A stretch of DNA of 9,438 nucleotides, taken from NCBI GenBank assembly GCA_959605275.1, contig CAUHFD010000101.1, positions 1 to 9,438 of the forward strand, in the 5' to 3' direction. A program made the position numbers and the translations under genes. How positions within the stretch are numbered: position 1 is the stretch's first letter; the number at the start of each line of letters is the position of its first letter. Shown here piece by piece: positions 1 to 6,547 of this stretch. The stretch is from an uncultured Eubacteriales bacterium. GTDB taxonomy: Bacteria > Bacillota > Clostridia > Oscillospirales > Ruminococcaceae. The notes beneath the pieces were generated by a model, which did not search any database, was not told the DNA's origin, and saw only the letters and a program-made list of their open reading frames with translations.

Positions 1-40
1 ATTTCAACCGTTTGGCTGATTTCAGTTCCATTCTATCTTT

Positions 41-129
41 TATTATAACATAAACTACTGGCGCAGCGAAGCGAGCAGTGTTTCAATATTCTTAAAAGCG
101 CAACGTGCTTTTAAGAATATTATAACATA
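41..129. repeat. 12-bp direct repeat flanking a hairpin segment
   Basis: The sequence TATTATAACATA occurs at 41-52 and again, identically, at 118-129. Between them lie 65 bp containing a GC-rich part (about 56-79, able to form a small hairpin closed by ACTG/CAGT) and most of a strong AT-rich inverted repeat (85-121). Read on the minus strand each copy contains TGTTATAAT, a perfect extended -10 motif. The arrangement could be a tiny inserted palindromic element with a target duplication, or simply a duplicated stretch next to a terminator. No transposase or longer ends are visible. Confidence 0.5.
85..121 (-). terminator. Likely intrinsic terminator downstream of tex
   Basis: Arms at 85-101 and 105-121 pair over 17 bp with one G-T wobble and a 3-nt loop. 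The arms have an A-run, a GCGC core and a T-run, so the U-rich part lies inside the stem, as in bidirectional terminators. It lies about 50 bp beyond the tex stop codon, where a terminator is expected. No separate U tract follows the full stem, which lowers certainty. Confidence 0.45.
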
Positions 130-172
130 GAAAACCGACATAGCAATAAACAATTTGTTAACGATTACAGTA

Positions 173-2338
173 TTATTTTGTTTCGGGTGCGGCAACCGGC
201 GGTTTCATTGTCAAAGAAATGCGTTTGCGCTTGCAATCGACCTCTAACACCCAAACCGTAACCACATCTCCGACATTGACCACTTCCAGCGGATGCTTGA
301 TATACTTATTGCAAATTTGGGATATATGCACCAAGCCATCCTCGTGTACACCGATGTCTACGAATACGCCGAAATCCACTGCATTGCGTACCGTCCCCTT
401 GAGTTCCATTCCCGGCTTCAGATCGTTGATCTCCAACACATCGCTTCTCAAAAGAGGCTTTGGCAGTTCGTCTCTGGGATCGCGCCCGGGTTTTGTCAGC
501 TCATTTAGTATATCGTTGAGGGTAGGTTCTCCCACACCTATTCTCTCTGCCAGTACCGCGATACCGATCTGCTCTGCCCGATCACGAATATCGGTCAAAT
601 CGGCGGCAGTGGCTTTTTTGTCATATCCGCATTCCTGCAAAAGCAGTTCACAAGCTTTGTAAGATTCCGGATGTACTCCGGTGTTATCCAACAGATTCTT
701 TGCCCCCGGGATCCGCAGAAAGCCCGCGCATTGTTCGTATGCTTTTTTGCCGAGTTTAGGTACTTTTAAAAGCTGTTTCCGATCAGAAAACGCGCCGTTT
801 TCTTCCCGATATGTCAATATGTTTTTGGCAATGCCGGCGTTCACTCCCGCCACTCTGGAAAGCAGCGGCACCGAAGCCGTATTTAAGTCCACTCCGACTG
901 CATTCACACAGCTTTCCACAACACCGCCAAGCGCCTCATCCATCCGTTTTTTCGGCATATCATGTTGATATTGTCCCACGCCGATCGCTTTCGGGTCAAT
1001 CTTTACCAGCTCTGCCAACGGATCCTGCAGCCGGCGGGCAATAGACACGGCACTCCTGAGAGAAACATCATATTCCGGAAATTCCTCCGCCGCAAGCTTG
1101 GAAGCAGAATAAACCGATGCACCCGCTTCCGATACGATCATATACGCCACCGGAACATCCAATGTTTTGATCAGATCCGCTACAAACGCTTCGCTTTCAC
1201 GGGAAGCAGTACCGTTGCCGATTGCAATCGTGGTTACCTCGTATTTTTTAATCAATTTGGTGAGCTTGTCCGCCGCTTCTTCCACCTTTTTCTGCGGCGG
1301 AGTCGGATATACAACTGTGGTATCCAATACCTTTCCGGTGTCATCCACCACCGCAATTTTACAACCGGTACGATAAGCCGGATCAAGCCCTAACGTGATG
1401 GTTCCTTTGACCGGCGGCTGCATCAGCAACTGGCGCAAATTGACCGAAAACACTTTGATTGCCTGCTCGCTCGCCGTTTCGGTCAACTGGTTGCGAATTT
1501 CCCGCTCCAAGGAAGGAAAAATCAATCGGTCAAAGCCGTCCTCCGCCGCGGCAGTCACAACATCGGCTGAGGGATTGTTCCCAATGATGACCTCTTTTAA
1601 AATAAGCGATACCGCCTCATCATGATTGATCTCTACGCTGACTTTCAGCATTTCCTCCCGTTCGCCGCGGTCAATGGCAAGCACACGGTGTCCCGGGATT
1701 TTATTCACCGGCTCCGAAAATTCATAATACATGGTATATACCGATTCCTGCTCGGGATCGGCAGCTTTTGTAACAATTTTTCCGGTGCGAAACAGATAGG
1801 CGCGCAGTTTTTTTCTTAACTCCGCATCGTCAGAGATATCCTCGGCGATAATATCCATAGCGCCCTGTAAAGCATCCTCCGCTGTCAGTATTTCGTTTTC
1901 CTCACTGACAAAACCGGAAGCCGCTTCTAAAGGAACAACTTCGTTTTGCTGAGCGAAAATCAGTTCTGCCAACGGCTGTAAACCCCGTGCTCTCGCCACC
2001 GAAGCCCGCGTTTTTCGTTTTGGCTTATAAGGACGATAAATATCTTCAATTTCTGCCAAAGTCTGTGCGGCTGCTATCGCCGCCGCCAATTCTTCGGTCA
2101 TTAATTCCTGTTCGGTGATACTGTCAATAATTTCCTGTTTCCGTTTTTCCAGTCCCCGCAAATAGTTTAATCGATCAAACAATTCCCGCAAAAGCTGATC
2201 GTCCAGTGAGCCGGTCACCTCTTTTCGATAACGGGCAATAAAAGGTATCGTATTCCCGTCATCGATTAATTGTACCGTGTTTTCCACCTGACCCCGCTTT
2301 AAATGAAATTCTTCTGACAACTTCTGTAAAATATCCAT
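173..2338 (-). CDS. tex: Tex family RNA-binding transcriptional accessory protein
   Basis: This is a 721-residue Tex-type protein of usual family length. Seen in order: the N-terminal Tex helical region with IPFIARYRKE (31-40) and IEDIYRPYKPKRKTR (97-111), a YqgF/RNase H-like domain with GLDPAYRTGCKIAVVD (317-332) and IGNGTASRE (373-381), tandem helix-hairpin-helix elements (about 479-543), and a C-terminal S1 domain (about 643-713, GTVRNAVDFGVFVDIG). Tex binds nucleic acid in the cytoplasm and is linked to transcription and RNA handling; the precise role in this organism is not shown. The frame stays open for 18 codons further upstream, but the ATG at 2336-2338 is preferred because AAAGGAG lies 5 nt before it and the family begins about there (MDILQKL). 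It is transcribed away from bioY as an apparent single gene. Confidence 0.95.
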   Translation of the reverse strand: MDILQKLSEEFHLKRGQVENTVQLIDDGNTIPFIARYRKEVTGSLDDQLLRELFDRLNYLRGLEKRKQEIIDSITEQELMTEELAAAIAAAQTLAEIEDIYRPYKPKRKTRASVARARGLQPLAELIFAQQNEVVPLEAASGFVSEENEILTAEDALQGAMDIIAEDISDDAELRKKLRAYLFRTGKIVTKAADPEQESVYTMYYEFSEPVNKIPGHRVLAIDRGEREEMLKVSVEINHDEAVSLILKEVIIGNNPSADVVTAAAEDGFDRLIFPSLEREIRNQLTETASEQAIKVFSVNLRQLLMQPPVKGTITLGLDPAYRTGCKIAVVDDTGKVLDTTVVYPTPPQKKVEEAADKLTKLIKKYEVTTIAIGNGTASRESEAFVADLIKTLDVPVAYMIVSEAGASVYSASKLAAEEFPEYDVSLRSAVSIARRLQDPLAELVKIDPKAIGVGQYQHDMPKKRMDEALGGVVESCVNAVGVDLNTASVPLLSRVAGVNAGIAKNILTYREENGAFSDRKQLLKVPKLGKKAYEQCAGFLRIPGAKNLLDNTGVHPESYKACELLLQECGYDKKATAADLTDIRDRAEQIGIAVLAERIGVGEPTLNDILNELTKPGRDPRDELPKPLLRSDVLEINDLKPGMELKGTVRNAVDFGVFVDIGVHEDGLVHISQICNKYIKHPLEVVNVGDVVTVWVLEVDCKRKRISLTMKPPVAAPETK

Positions 2339-2420
2339 AAATTCTCCTTTGATACCTTTGTATGAGATTCCAATGCGCATATCATTGCACAAAGACTGCC
2401 ATCAGGCAGCTCATAAGATT

Positions 2421-2450
2421 ATTTTACCATATTCCGATGAAAAATAGCAA
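2421..2450 (-). promoter_or_regulatory. Probable sigma-A promoter of tex, extended -10
   Basis: On the minus strand TTGCTA (2450-2445) is followed after 18 nt by TAAAAT (2426-2421). The -10 is preceded by TGG, giving an extended -10 (TGnTAAAAT). Transcription would start near 2414 and leave a leader of about 75 nt. The leader contains a small perfect hairpin, GGCAG with CTGCC around a 4-nt loop, at 2396-2409. Confidence 0.6.
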
Positions 2451-2504
2451 GGAAAAATAATCACAAAAGTAATACTTTAATATTTGATAGATTGCCGATT
2501 TCAG

Positions 2505-2552
2505 ATGAAAGAAACCCGATAGGGCGGTTTGTCCCTATCGGGTTTCTTTCAT
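2505..2552. terminator. Perfect 20-bp palindromic hairpin, bidirectional-terminator-like
   Basis: Arms 2505-2524 and 2533-2552 are exact inverted complements with an 8-nt loop. The core CCCGATAGGG is bounded by AAAGAAA on one side and TTTCTTT on the other, so on either strand a GC stem is followed by a U-rich stretch. It sits between the divergent tex and bioY promoters, 10 bp before the bioY -35, where no gene ends. It may insulate the two promoters, be left from a lost gene, or serve as a protein site. Confidence 0.55.
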
Positions 2553-2562
2553 GAATTGCCTC

Positions 2563-2590
2563 TTGACAAATCAAAAGAAACTGATATAAT
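2563..2590 (+). promoter_or_regulatory. Sigma-A promoter of bioY
   Basis: A perfect TTGACA (2563-2568) and a perfect TATAAT (2585-2590) are separated by 16 nt. This is the strongest promoter match in the window. The last T of the -10 is the first base of the BirA operator, so repressor binding would cover the start site. Confidence 0.88.
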
Positions 2591-2621
2591 TGTAAACTGA
2601 TATCAAATTTAAAGTTTACAA
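2590..2621 (+). promoter_or_regulatory. BirA (biotin repressor) operator
   Basis: TTGTAAACT (2590-2598) and AGTTTACAA (2613-2621) are perfect inverted half-sites separated by 14 nt. This matches the known BirA operator form, TTGTAAAC-type half-sites with a 14-16 nt spacer. It overlaps the -10 and the expected transcription start of bioY, so biotin-loaded BirA should block initiation when biotin is plentiful. The birA gene is not in the window, so a bifunctional BirA elsewhere in the genome is inferred. Confidence 0.88.
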
Positions 2622-2635
2622 TCGGAGAAATGTTT

Positions 2636-3166
2636 ATGAAAATGACTACAAAAAAATTAGCTTATTATGCTATGTTTGCCGCTCTTACAGTGATCTGTGC
2701 TCAAATCGCTATTCCGCTGCCCGGCGATGTTCCGCTTAGCTTAGCCACCTTTGCTGTCATGCTGTCCGGCGCATTGCTCGGCACTTTCGGCGGTGCGGTC
2801 AGCCAGCTTGTTTATGTTTTGCTGGGTGCAGTCGGTGTACCGGTGTTTGCTTCTTTCAGCGGAGGCTTGGGCAGGATCGTCGGGCCGACCGGAGGTTATA
2901 TTATCGGGTACATTCTGATGGCGCTGATCATCGGGCTGATAGTGTCAAAAACAAAAAAGAAATTTTATGTTTATTTACTGGCAATGGCAGCCGGAACAAT
3001 CGTATGCTACACACTTGGAACCGCCTGGTATGTATTTTCCACGAAAACAGCTCTGCTTCCGGCGTTAACTGCCTGCGTCTTTCCTTTCTTGCCGGGCGAT
3101 ATAGTAAAAATTATTTTAGCATCCCTTGTTGCCTGTCAATTACAAAAATGGATCAAATTATCATAA
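2636..3166 (+). CDS. bioY: BioY, biotin transporter substrate-binding (S) component
   Basis: This 176-residue, very hydrophobic protein has about six membrane segments and the family hallmarks: IPLPGDVPLSLATFAVMLSG (26-45), GAVGVPVF (64-71), FSGGLGRIVGPTGGYIIGY (74-92) and FLPGDIVKI (151-159). BioY captures biotin in the membrane and works with the shared ECF module (EcfA, EcfA', EcfT), which is not encoded here. Two upstream in-frame ATG/ATG options exist; the ATG at 2636 is chosen because GGAG at 2624-2627 is 8 nt away, while the ATG at 2630 is only 2 nt from it. It is a single gene under a BirA operator, with no biotin synthesis genes next to it, which suggests biotin scavenging. Confidence 0.93.
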   Translation: MKMTTKKLAYYAMFAALTVICAQIAIPLPGDVPLSLATFAVMLSGALLGTFGGAVSQLVYVLLGAVGVPVFASFSGGLGRIVGPTGGYIIGYILMALIIGLIVSKTKKKFYVYLLAMAAGTIVCYTLGTAWYVFSTKTALLPALTACVFPFLPGDIVKIILASLVACQLQKWIKLS

Positions 3167-3168
3167 AC

Positions 3169-3199
3169 AAGGCTTGTCCCAATCCAGCAGCCTTTTTAT
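3169..3199 (+). terminator. Intrinsic terminator of bioY
   Basis: AAGGCT (3169-3174) pairs with AGCCTT (3189-3194) around a 14-nt loop, and the stem runs into TTTTTAT (3193-3199). It begins 3 nt after the bioY stop codon. The stem is short but the U tract is good. Confidence 0.6.
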
Positions 3200-3330
3200 C
3201 CGCAATTTGTATGATATCCTGTACATATGAGTGGAAATCATCAGATTTTGCGAAAGACTTTCACGGACATAGGGAAAAAATTTACTAAAAAACGTTTTCA
3301 TTATCACACAGATACAATCTAAACTATTGG

Positions 3331-3359
3331 GTATATTTTTCTTTTTTCGGGACAGTATA
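3331..3359 (+). promoter_or_regulatory. Candidate sigma-G (forespore) promoter of ypeB
   Basis: GTATA (3331-3335) fits the sigma-G -35 form GHATR. CAGTATA (3353-3359) matches six of seven positions of the -10 form CATWMTA, with a 17-nt spacer. It lies 39 bp before the ypeB start, and no good sigma-A pair is seen in the space after the bioY terminator. Forespore expression is what is known for ypeB in Bacillus, so the match is biologically sensible but remains a pattern reading. Confidence 0.45.
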
Positions 3360-3397
3360 TTTGGTAGAAATATGCTTTCAGAAAGGAATGTAATCCC

Positions 3398-4747
3398 ATG
3401 AATACGATCAGCCGTCGCGGTCTTGTCCGTATTATTTCGTTTATTACCGCATTAGTCATTGTACTTGCAGCGCTGTCTCTGGTGTCATATAACCGTGCAA
3501 AATCTGCGGAGCTGAAGCTGGAATACAGTTATTTGCGTGCGGTGGAAAACCTAAATGACCATATGAACAGCATTGACAGCACATTGACCAAAGGAAAATA
3601 TGCCACTACCGCAACCATGTTGGAATCCCTGGCGAATAAGCTGAAATCAGACACGCAGGGAGCAAAAGATAACATTTCACAGCTTCCGCTCGAAGCACTT
3701 AATTTAGAACACACCTATCAATTTCTGTCACAGCTCGGCGAATATGCACTCAGTATTTCCCGTAAAGTTTCCAACGGAGAAAAAATTACAGAAGAAGAAC
3801 TCAACAACATGGAATCACTGGGACAATACTGCAAATCACTCCGGGAACAGGTTATGATATTAGAGGACTCGGTGCAAACCGGCACAGTCAGCTTTCGGGA
3901 AATTACCAAACAGCTCAGTAATGAAGAATTATCAAATAATAAATCGCTGCAGGTAATGGATGGATTTAAGGAATATGAAGAAGGCTTTTCCTCGTTTCCT
4001 TCTTTGATATATGATGGTCCGTTCAGCGATCATCTGATGCAAAAGAAATCGGTTATGCTGAAAGGAAAATCCGATGTTACCCGTACAGAAGCCCGTAAAG
4101 CCGCTGCTAAGATCGCGCAAATCCGTGCAGACTTAATGGAAGATGCCGGAGATGACGACGGCATCATGCCAACTTATAATTTTATGTCCGAAAGCACATC
4201 AGTCTCTGTTACCAAAGCAGGCGGCATGCCGGTTTATCTGCTGAAAAACCGAAATGTTGATGATATAAAAATATCAAAGGAGAATGCTGTAAAGCTGGCA
4301 AGGCAATATCTTACAACCATAGGAATCGGCTCTCTGACTGAAAGTTACTACGAAATTGCCGGCAACATTATCACCATTAATTTTGCCCATCTTCAGAATG
4401 ATATTACAGTATATGCCGATCTGATAAAGGTCAGTGTTGCTATGGATAACGGAGAGATTCTGGGATTCGACGCCAGGGGATATTTGACCAATCATATCGA
4501 ACGTACCATCTCTGCTCCTAAAATATCTTTGGATGCGGCACGAAAAAAGGTCAGCCAAAAGCTCACGATAAAAAAAGAAAAACTAGCAATTATTCCTTCC
4601 ACATCATTAACAGAAAAGCTTTGCTATGAATTTTTGTGCACCGGTCAGGACGGAGAAAATATCCTGGTATATATTAATGCCAACACCGGTGAAGAAGAAG
4701 AAATATTAATACTGTTAATTGACGAAAACGGCACCTTGACAATATAG
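3398..4747 (+). CDS. ypeB: YpeB, spore germination protein (SleB partner)
   Basis: At 449 residues it is almost the same length as Bacillus YpeB. It has one N-terminal membrane segment (about 11-30), a long helical region (about 36-195), the family signature FPSLIYDGPFSDH (200-212), and PepSY-type repeats through the C-terminal half (about 290-440), ending in VYINANTGEEEEILILL. In Bacillus, YpeB is a forespore-made inner spore membrane protein that is needed for, and needs, the cortex-lytic enzyme SleB. The start has AAAGGA at 3382-3387, 10 nt before the ATG. Unlike the usual sleB-ypeB pair, the gene upstream here is bioY, so any SleB must be encoded elsewhere. It converges on the deacetylase gene, 3 bp beyond its stop. 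Confidence 0.92.
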   Translation: MNTISRRGLVRIISFITALVIVLAALSLVSYNRAKSAELKLEYSYLRAVENLNDHMNSIDSTLTKGKYATTATMLESLANKLKSDTQGAKDNISQLPLEALNLEHTYQFLSQLGEYALSISRKVSNGEKITEEELNNMESLGQYCKSLREQVMILEDSVQTGTVSFREITKQLSNEELSNNKSLQVMDGFKEYEEGFSSFPSLIYDGPFSDHLMQKKSVMLKGKSDVTRTEARKAAAKIAQIRADLMEDAGDDDGIMPTYNFMSESTSVSVTKAGGMPVYLLKNRNVDDIKISKENAVKLARQYLTTIGIGSLTESYYEIAGNIITINFAHLQNDITVYADLIKVSVAMDNGEILGFDARGYLTNHIERTISAPKISLDAARKKVSQKLTIKKEKLAIIPSTSLTEKLCYEFLCTGQDGENILVYINANTGEEEEILILLIDENGTLTI

Positions 4748-4750
4748 ATA

Positions 4751-5569
4751 TTATTTTTGTAATTGCGGCTTATTAAACTGAATCGGCGTTGTAGCGGGTG
4801 TGATTTTTTCAAAATCATACCCGTTTTCTTTCAGATAAGAAATGACTCTCGGCAAAACCTCTACTGTTGTTTTACGAGTAGCATTGTCATGAAACAACAG
4901 AATTAAATCACGATTTAATTTTCCCTTAGAACTGCTTTTGACATTTTCAAACAGCCGATCAGCTGAATAAACGGTTTTTTTGTCATCACGGGCAATCACG
5001 TTCCAATCATAATACACATATCCTCTGCGCGTCATTTCGGTGGCAATACTTGTCATAACTCCTTTTTTTGCCGTAGCATTATTGCTTCCGCCGGGAAACC
5101 GAAAAATCTGAGTATGCTCCCCTGTTATTTCAAAAATCCAATCCTCTATTTCATTAAAATCCTCCAGATAATTTTCTACACTGCGGTAAATCTCATTATA
5201 TTTATGAGAATAAGAATGGATCCCGATTGCGTGTCCTTCATTGTGTATTCGTTTTAAGGTGTCAATATCTCGTTCCTGTGTTGCACCGATCACAAAAAAA
5301 GTAGCCTTGACATCTAATGATTGCAATGTATCCAAAATATCCGGCGTTACTTTGGAAGGTCCGTCATCAAAGGTAATGTAGGCTTTTTTCCCATTCTGCG
5401 TGACCGGCGCCTCTGCCTCGGCATTTAAATTCGGATAAAGGTGTATATAATCTTCTGTTTGTGTTCCGGCATTTACCGTACTGCCGACCAATAATGCTAT
5501 CATACAAACAACCAAAAAAATAGTAATGATTATGAAAAATTTCCAACGAAGTTTTACAACTTTATACAT
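4751..5569 (-). CDS. Membrane-anchored polysaccharide deacetylase (NodB fold, CE4 family)
   Basis: This 272-residue protein has a short basic N-terminus, one membrane segment (about 11-33), an extracytoplasmic linker (about 34-60) and a complete NodB domain. All CE4 motifs are present: TFDDGPS (66-72, catalytic base and metal Asp), HSYSH (118-122, the metal-binding His pair), RFPGGS (157-162), DWNV (188-191) and LLFHD (224-228, catalytic His 227). It should remove N-acetyl groups from peptidoglycan or a related glycan outside the membrane; the substrate cannot be told from sequence. A role in spore cortex or cell-wall maturation is an inference from the neighbouring ypeB and the spore-forming background. 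The start is supported by GGAG at 5579-5582, 9 nt upstream. No convincing promoter was found. Confidence 0.9.
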   Translation of the reverse strand: MYKVVKLRWKFFIIITIFLVVCMIALLVGSTVNAGTQTEDYIHLYPNLNAEAEAPVTQNGKKAYITFDDGPSKVTPDILDTLQSLDVKATFFVIGATQERDIDTLKRIHNEGHAIGIHSYSHKYNEIYRSVENYLEDFNEIEDWIFEITGEHTQIFRFPGGSNNATAKKGVMTSIATEMTRRGYVYYDWNVIARDDKKTVYSADRLFENVKSSSKGKLNRDLILLFHDNATRKTTVEVLPRVISYLKENGYDFEKITPATTPIQFNKPQLQK

Positions 5570-5901
5570 AGTACTTTTCTCCGCTTCTTTCGCATAAAGA
5601 TAAAGAGCTATCCAATATTACCTGCCATAAACTCCGGTGCGCTCTCCCTTATTTACAATTTATCAAGATTTCAACAGGTAGACGTGGAATCGTAGCTTAA
5701 TCAACGCTTCCATATATACTTATGAAAAGCGTTGCTTGTACTATGTTTGGCTTAAATACCACAATTACATAATTTGTAATTCTTTTGTTATTGTATTAGC
5801 GGCAGCTCAATGCTACAATATGATTATAAAATGTTTGTTTTACTCCAAAATAAGAAAAAATCCCGCTGTTTCGATTTCATTTGAAGGGAAGGAATATCAG
5901 T
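5570..5901. other. Divergent intergenic spacer, no gene seen
   Basis: These 332 bp between the deacetylase and the NfeD-like gene contain no reading frame with a ribosome binding site. They hold the deacetylase Shine-Dalgarno at the left end, an inverted repeat with 8-bp perfect arms (5702-5709 and 5727-5734, CAACGCTT/AAGCGTTG), and a probable promoter for the NfeD-like gene at 5791-5819. The inverted repeat lacks a U tract on either strand, so it is not an evident terminator. Confidence 0.5.
5791..5819 (+). promoter_or_regulatory. Possible promoter of the NfeD-like gene
   Basis: TTGTAT (5791-5796) and TACAAT (5814-5819) are 17 nt apart. The -10 is good and the -35 is weak (three of six). 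It would give a leader of about 75 nt. Confidence 0.4.
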
Positions 5902-6366
5902 ATGGGCGACGTAATCGGTTATTTCATATTTTGGGTCACTGCATTTATTGTTTTTGCCGTATCGGAAGCAATCAGTGTGCGTTTAATCGCTATCTGGTTT
6001 GCAATCGGCAGCATTGCTGCATTTATTGCCGCTTTAATGGATATGTCATTTTGGATGCAGATTGTCGTATTTTTCATTTGCTCTTTCCTGCTTCTGGTGC
6101 TGACCAGACCACTTACCAAAAGATTTATCAATCAGAATTATGAGGGTTCTAATGCGGATTGTCTGATCGGGAAAATCGGTATCGTTATTGAAATGATTGA
6201 CAATCAGCGTGCAAGAGGACGCGTTTCGGTCAACGGCGCGGAATGGGCGGCGCGTTCCTGCGATGATACCGTTATTGCTGTTGACGAAAAAGTTACCATT
6301 GAGTCTATCGACGGCGTCAAAGTCATGGTAACGAAGCGGAACCCGCAAAAATTACCTGAAAATTAA
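5902..6366 (+). CDS. NfeD-like membrane protein with C-terminal OB fold
   Basis: The protein has 154 residues: three closely packed hydrophobic segments (about 6-27, 28-46 and 49-68), then a short cytoplasmic OB-fold domain (about 85-145) containing GKIGIVIEMID, RVSVNGAEWAARSCDD and VAVDEKVTIESIDGVKVMV-like NfeD features. Short NfeD proteins of this type usually pair with an SPFH/flotillin-like protein encoded next to them and affect membrane organisation. The frame is open from a TTG at 5881, but the ATG at 5902 is chosen because AAGGA at 5889-5893 is 8 nt before it and the earlier codons contain that Shine-Dalgarno. The usual SPFH partner gene is not found downstream. Confidence 0.85.
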   Translation: MGDVIGYFIFWVTAFIVFAVSEAISVRLIAIWFAIGSIAAFIAALMDMSFWMQIVVFFICSFLLLVLTRPLTKRFINQNYEGSNADCLIGKIGIVIEMIDNQRARGRVSVNGAEWAARSCDDTVIAVDEKVTIESIDGVKVMVTKRNPQKLPEN

Positions 6367-6374
6367 AAATAACA

Positions 6375-6388
6375 CCGGTCATGACCGG
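6375..6388. repeat. Perfect 14-bp palindrome after the NfeD-like gene
   Basis: CCGGTCATGACCGG reads the same on both strands and lies 8 bp past the NfeD-like stop codon. As RNA it would form a 5-bp stem with a CATG loop. No U tract follows; a strong Shine-Dalgarno comes next. It may be a small mRNA hairpin or a protein site. Confidence 0.5.
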
Positions 6389-6409
6389 CAAAGAAGAGGG
6401 AGGTTTTAC

Positions 6410-6466
6410 TTGGCGGGAATCGTTCCCATAAGCAAAATATTCTTTGGCTTGCTTTATTCAGAATAG
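6410..6466 (+). pseudogene. 18-codon frame with strong RBS, possible SPFH gene remnant or small peptide
   Basis: A TTG at 6410 is preceded by AGGGAGG (6397-6403) with 6-nt spacing, one of the best ribosome binding sites in the window. Translation gives MAGIVPISKIFFGLLYSE and stops at TAG (6464-6466). It lies 43 bp after the NfeD-like gene, where these loci usually continue with an SPFH/flotillin-like gene whose product starts with a short hydrophobic segment. I infer that this is either the surviving start of a deleted partner gene or a translated small hydrophobic peptide. No recognisable SPFH sequence continues in any frame. Confidence 0.28.
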
Positions 6467-6478
6467 ACAATAAAGCAA
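6449..6478. repeat. Inverted repeat, weak terminator candidate
   Basis: TTGCTTTATT (6449-6458) and AATAAAGCAA (6469-6478) are exact inverted complements with a 10-nt loop. The stem is AT-rich and overlaps the end of the 18-codon frame. It could end transcription from the NfeD-like gene, but the bases that follow (TGCTTTAATT) are only moderately U-rich. Confidence 0.4.
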
Positions 6479-6512
6479 TGCTTTAATTAGGAAGATTGTT
6501 GATAATTGGGTG

Positions 6513-6541
6513 TTGAAATTTGAGAAAAGATAAGATAAAAT
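6513..6541 (+). promoter_or_regulatory. Probable sigma-A promoter of the pre-purE transcript
   Basis: TTGAAA (6513-6518) and TAAAAT (6536-6541) are 17 nt apart and each match five of six consensus positions. Transcription would begin near 6548. No comparable promoter was seen between here and the purE start. Confidence 0.55.
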
Positions 6542-6547
6542 AGTATT

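Noticed and set aside
1..31. Possible minus-strand CDS start (ATG at 29-31, MELKSAKRLK) running off the left edge
   Set aside because: Only ten codons are visible, no good Shine-Dalgarno precedes the ATG, and a leftward start from the nearby extended -10 would leave almost no leader.
219..1819. Several plus-strand frames opposite tex
   Set aside because: All lie antisense to a complete, well-conserved tex gene and lack ribosome binding sites and recognisable domains.
3004..3288. 94-codon plus-strand frame across the end of bioY
   Set aside because: It overlaps bioY out of frame and continues through the bioY terminator, with no start signal.
5736..6143. 135-codon plus-strand frame overlapping the start of the NfeD-like gene
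   Set aside because: It overlaps the NfeD-like gene in another frame, lacks a ribosome binding site and is rich in Cys and Tyr in a way typical of shadow frames.
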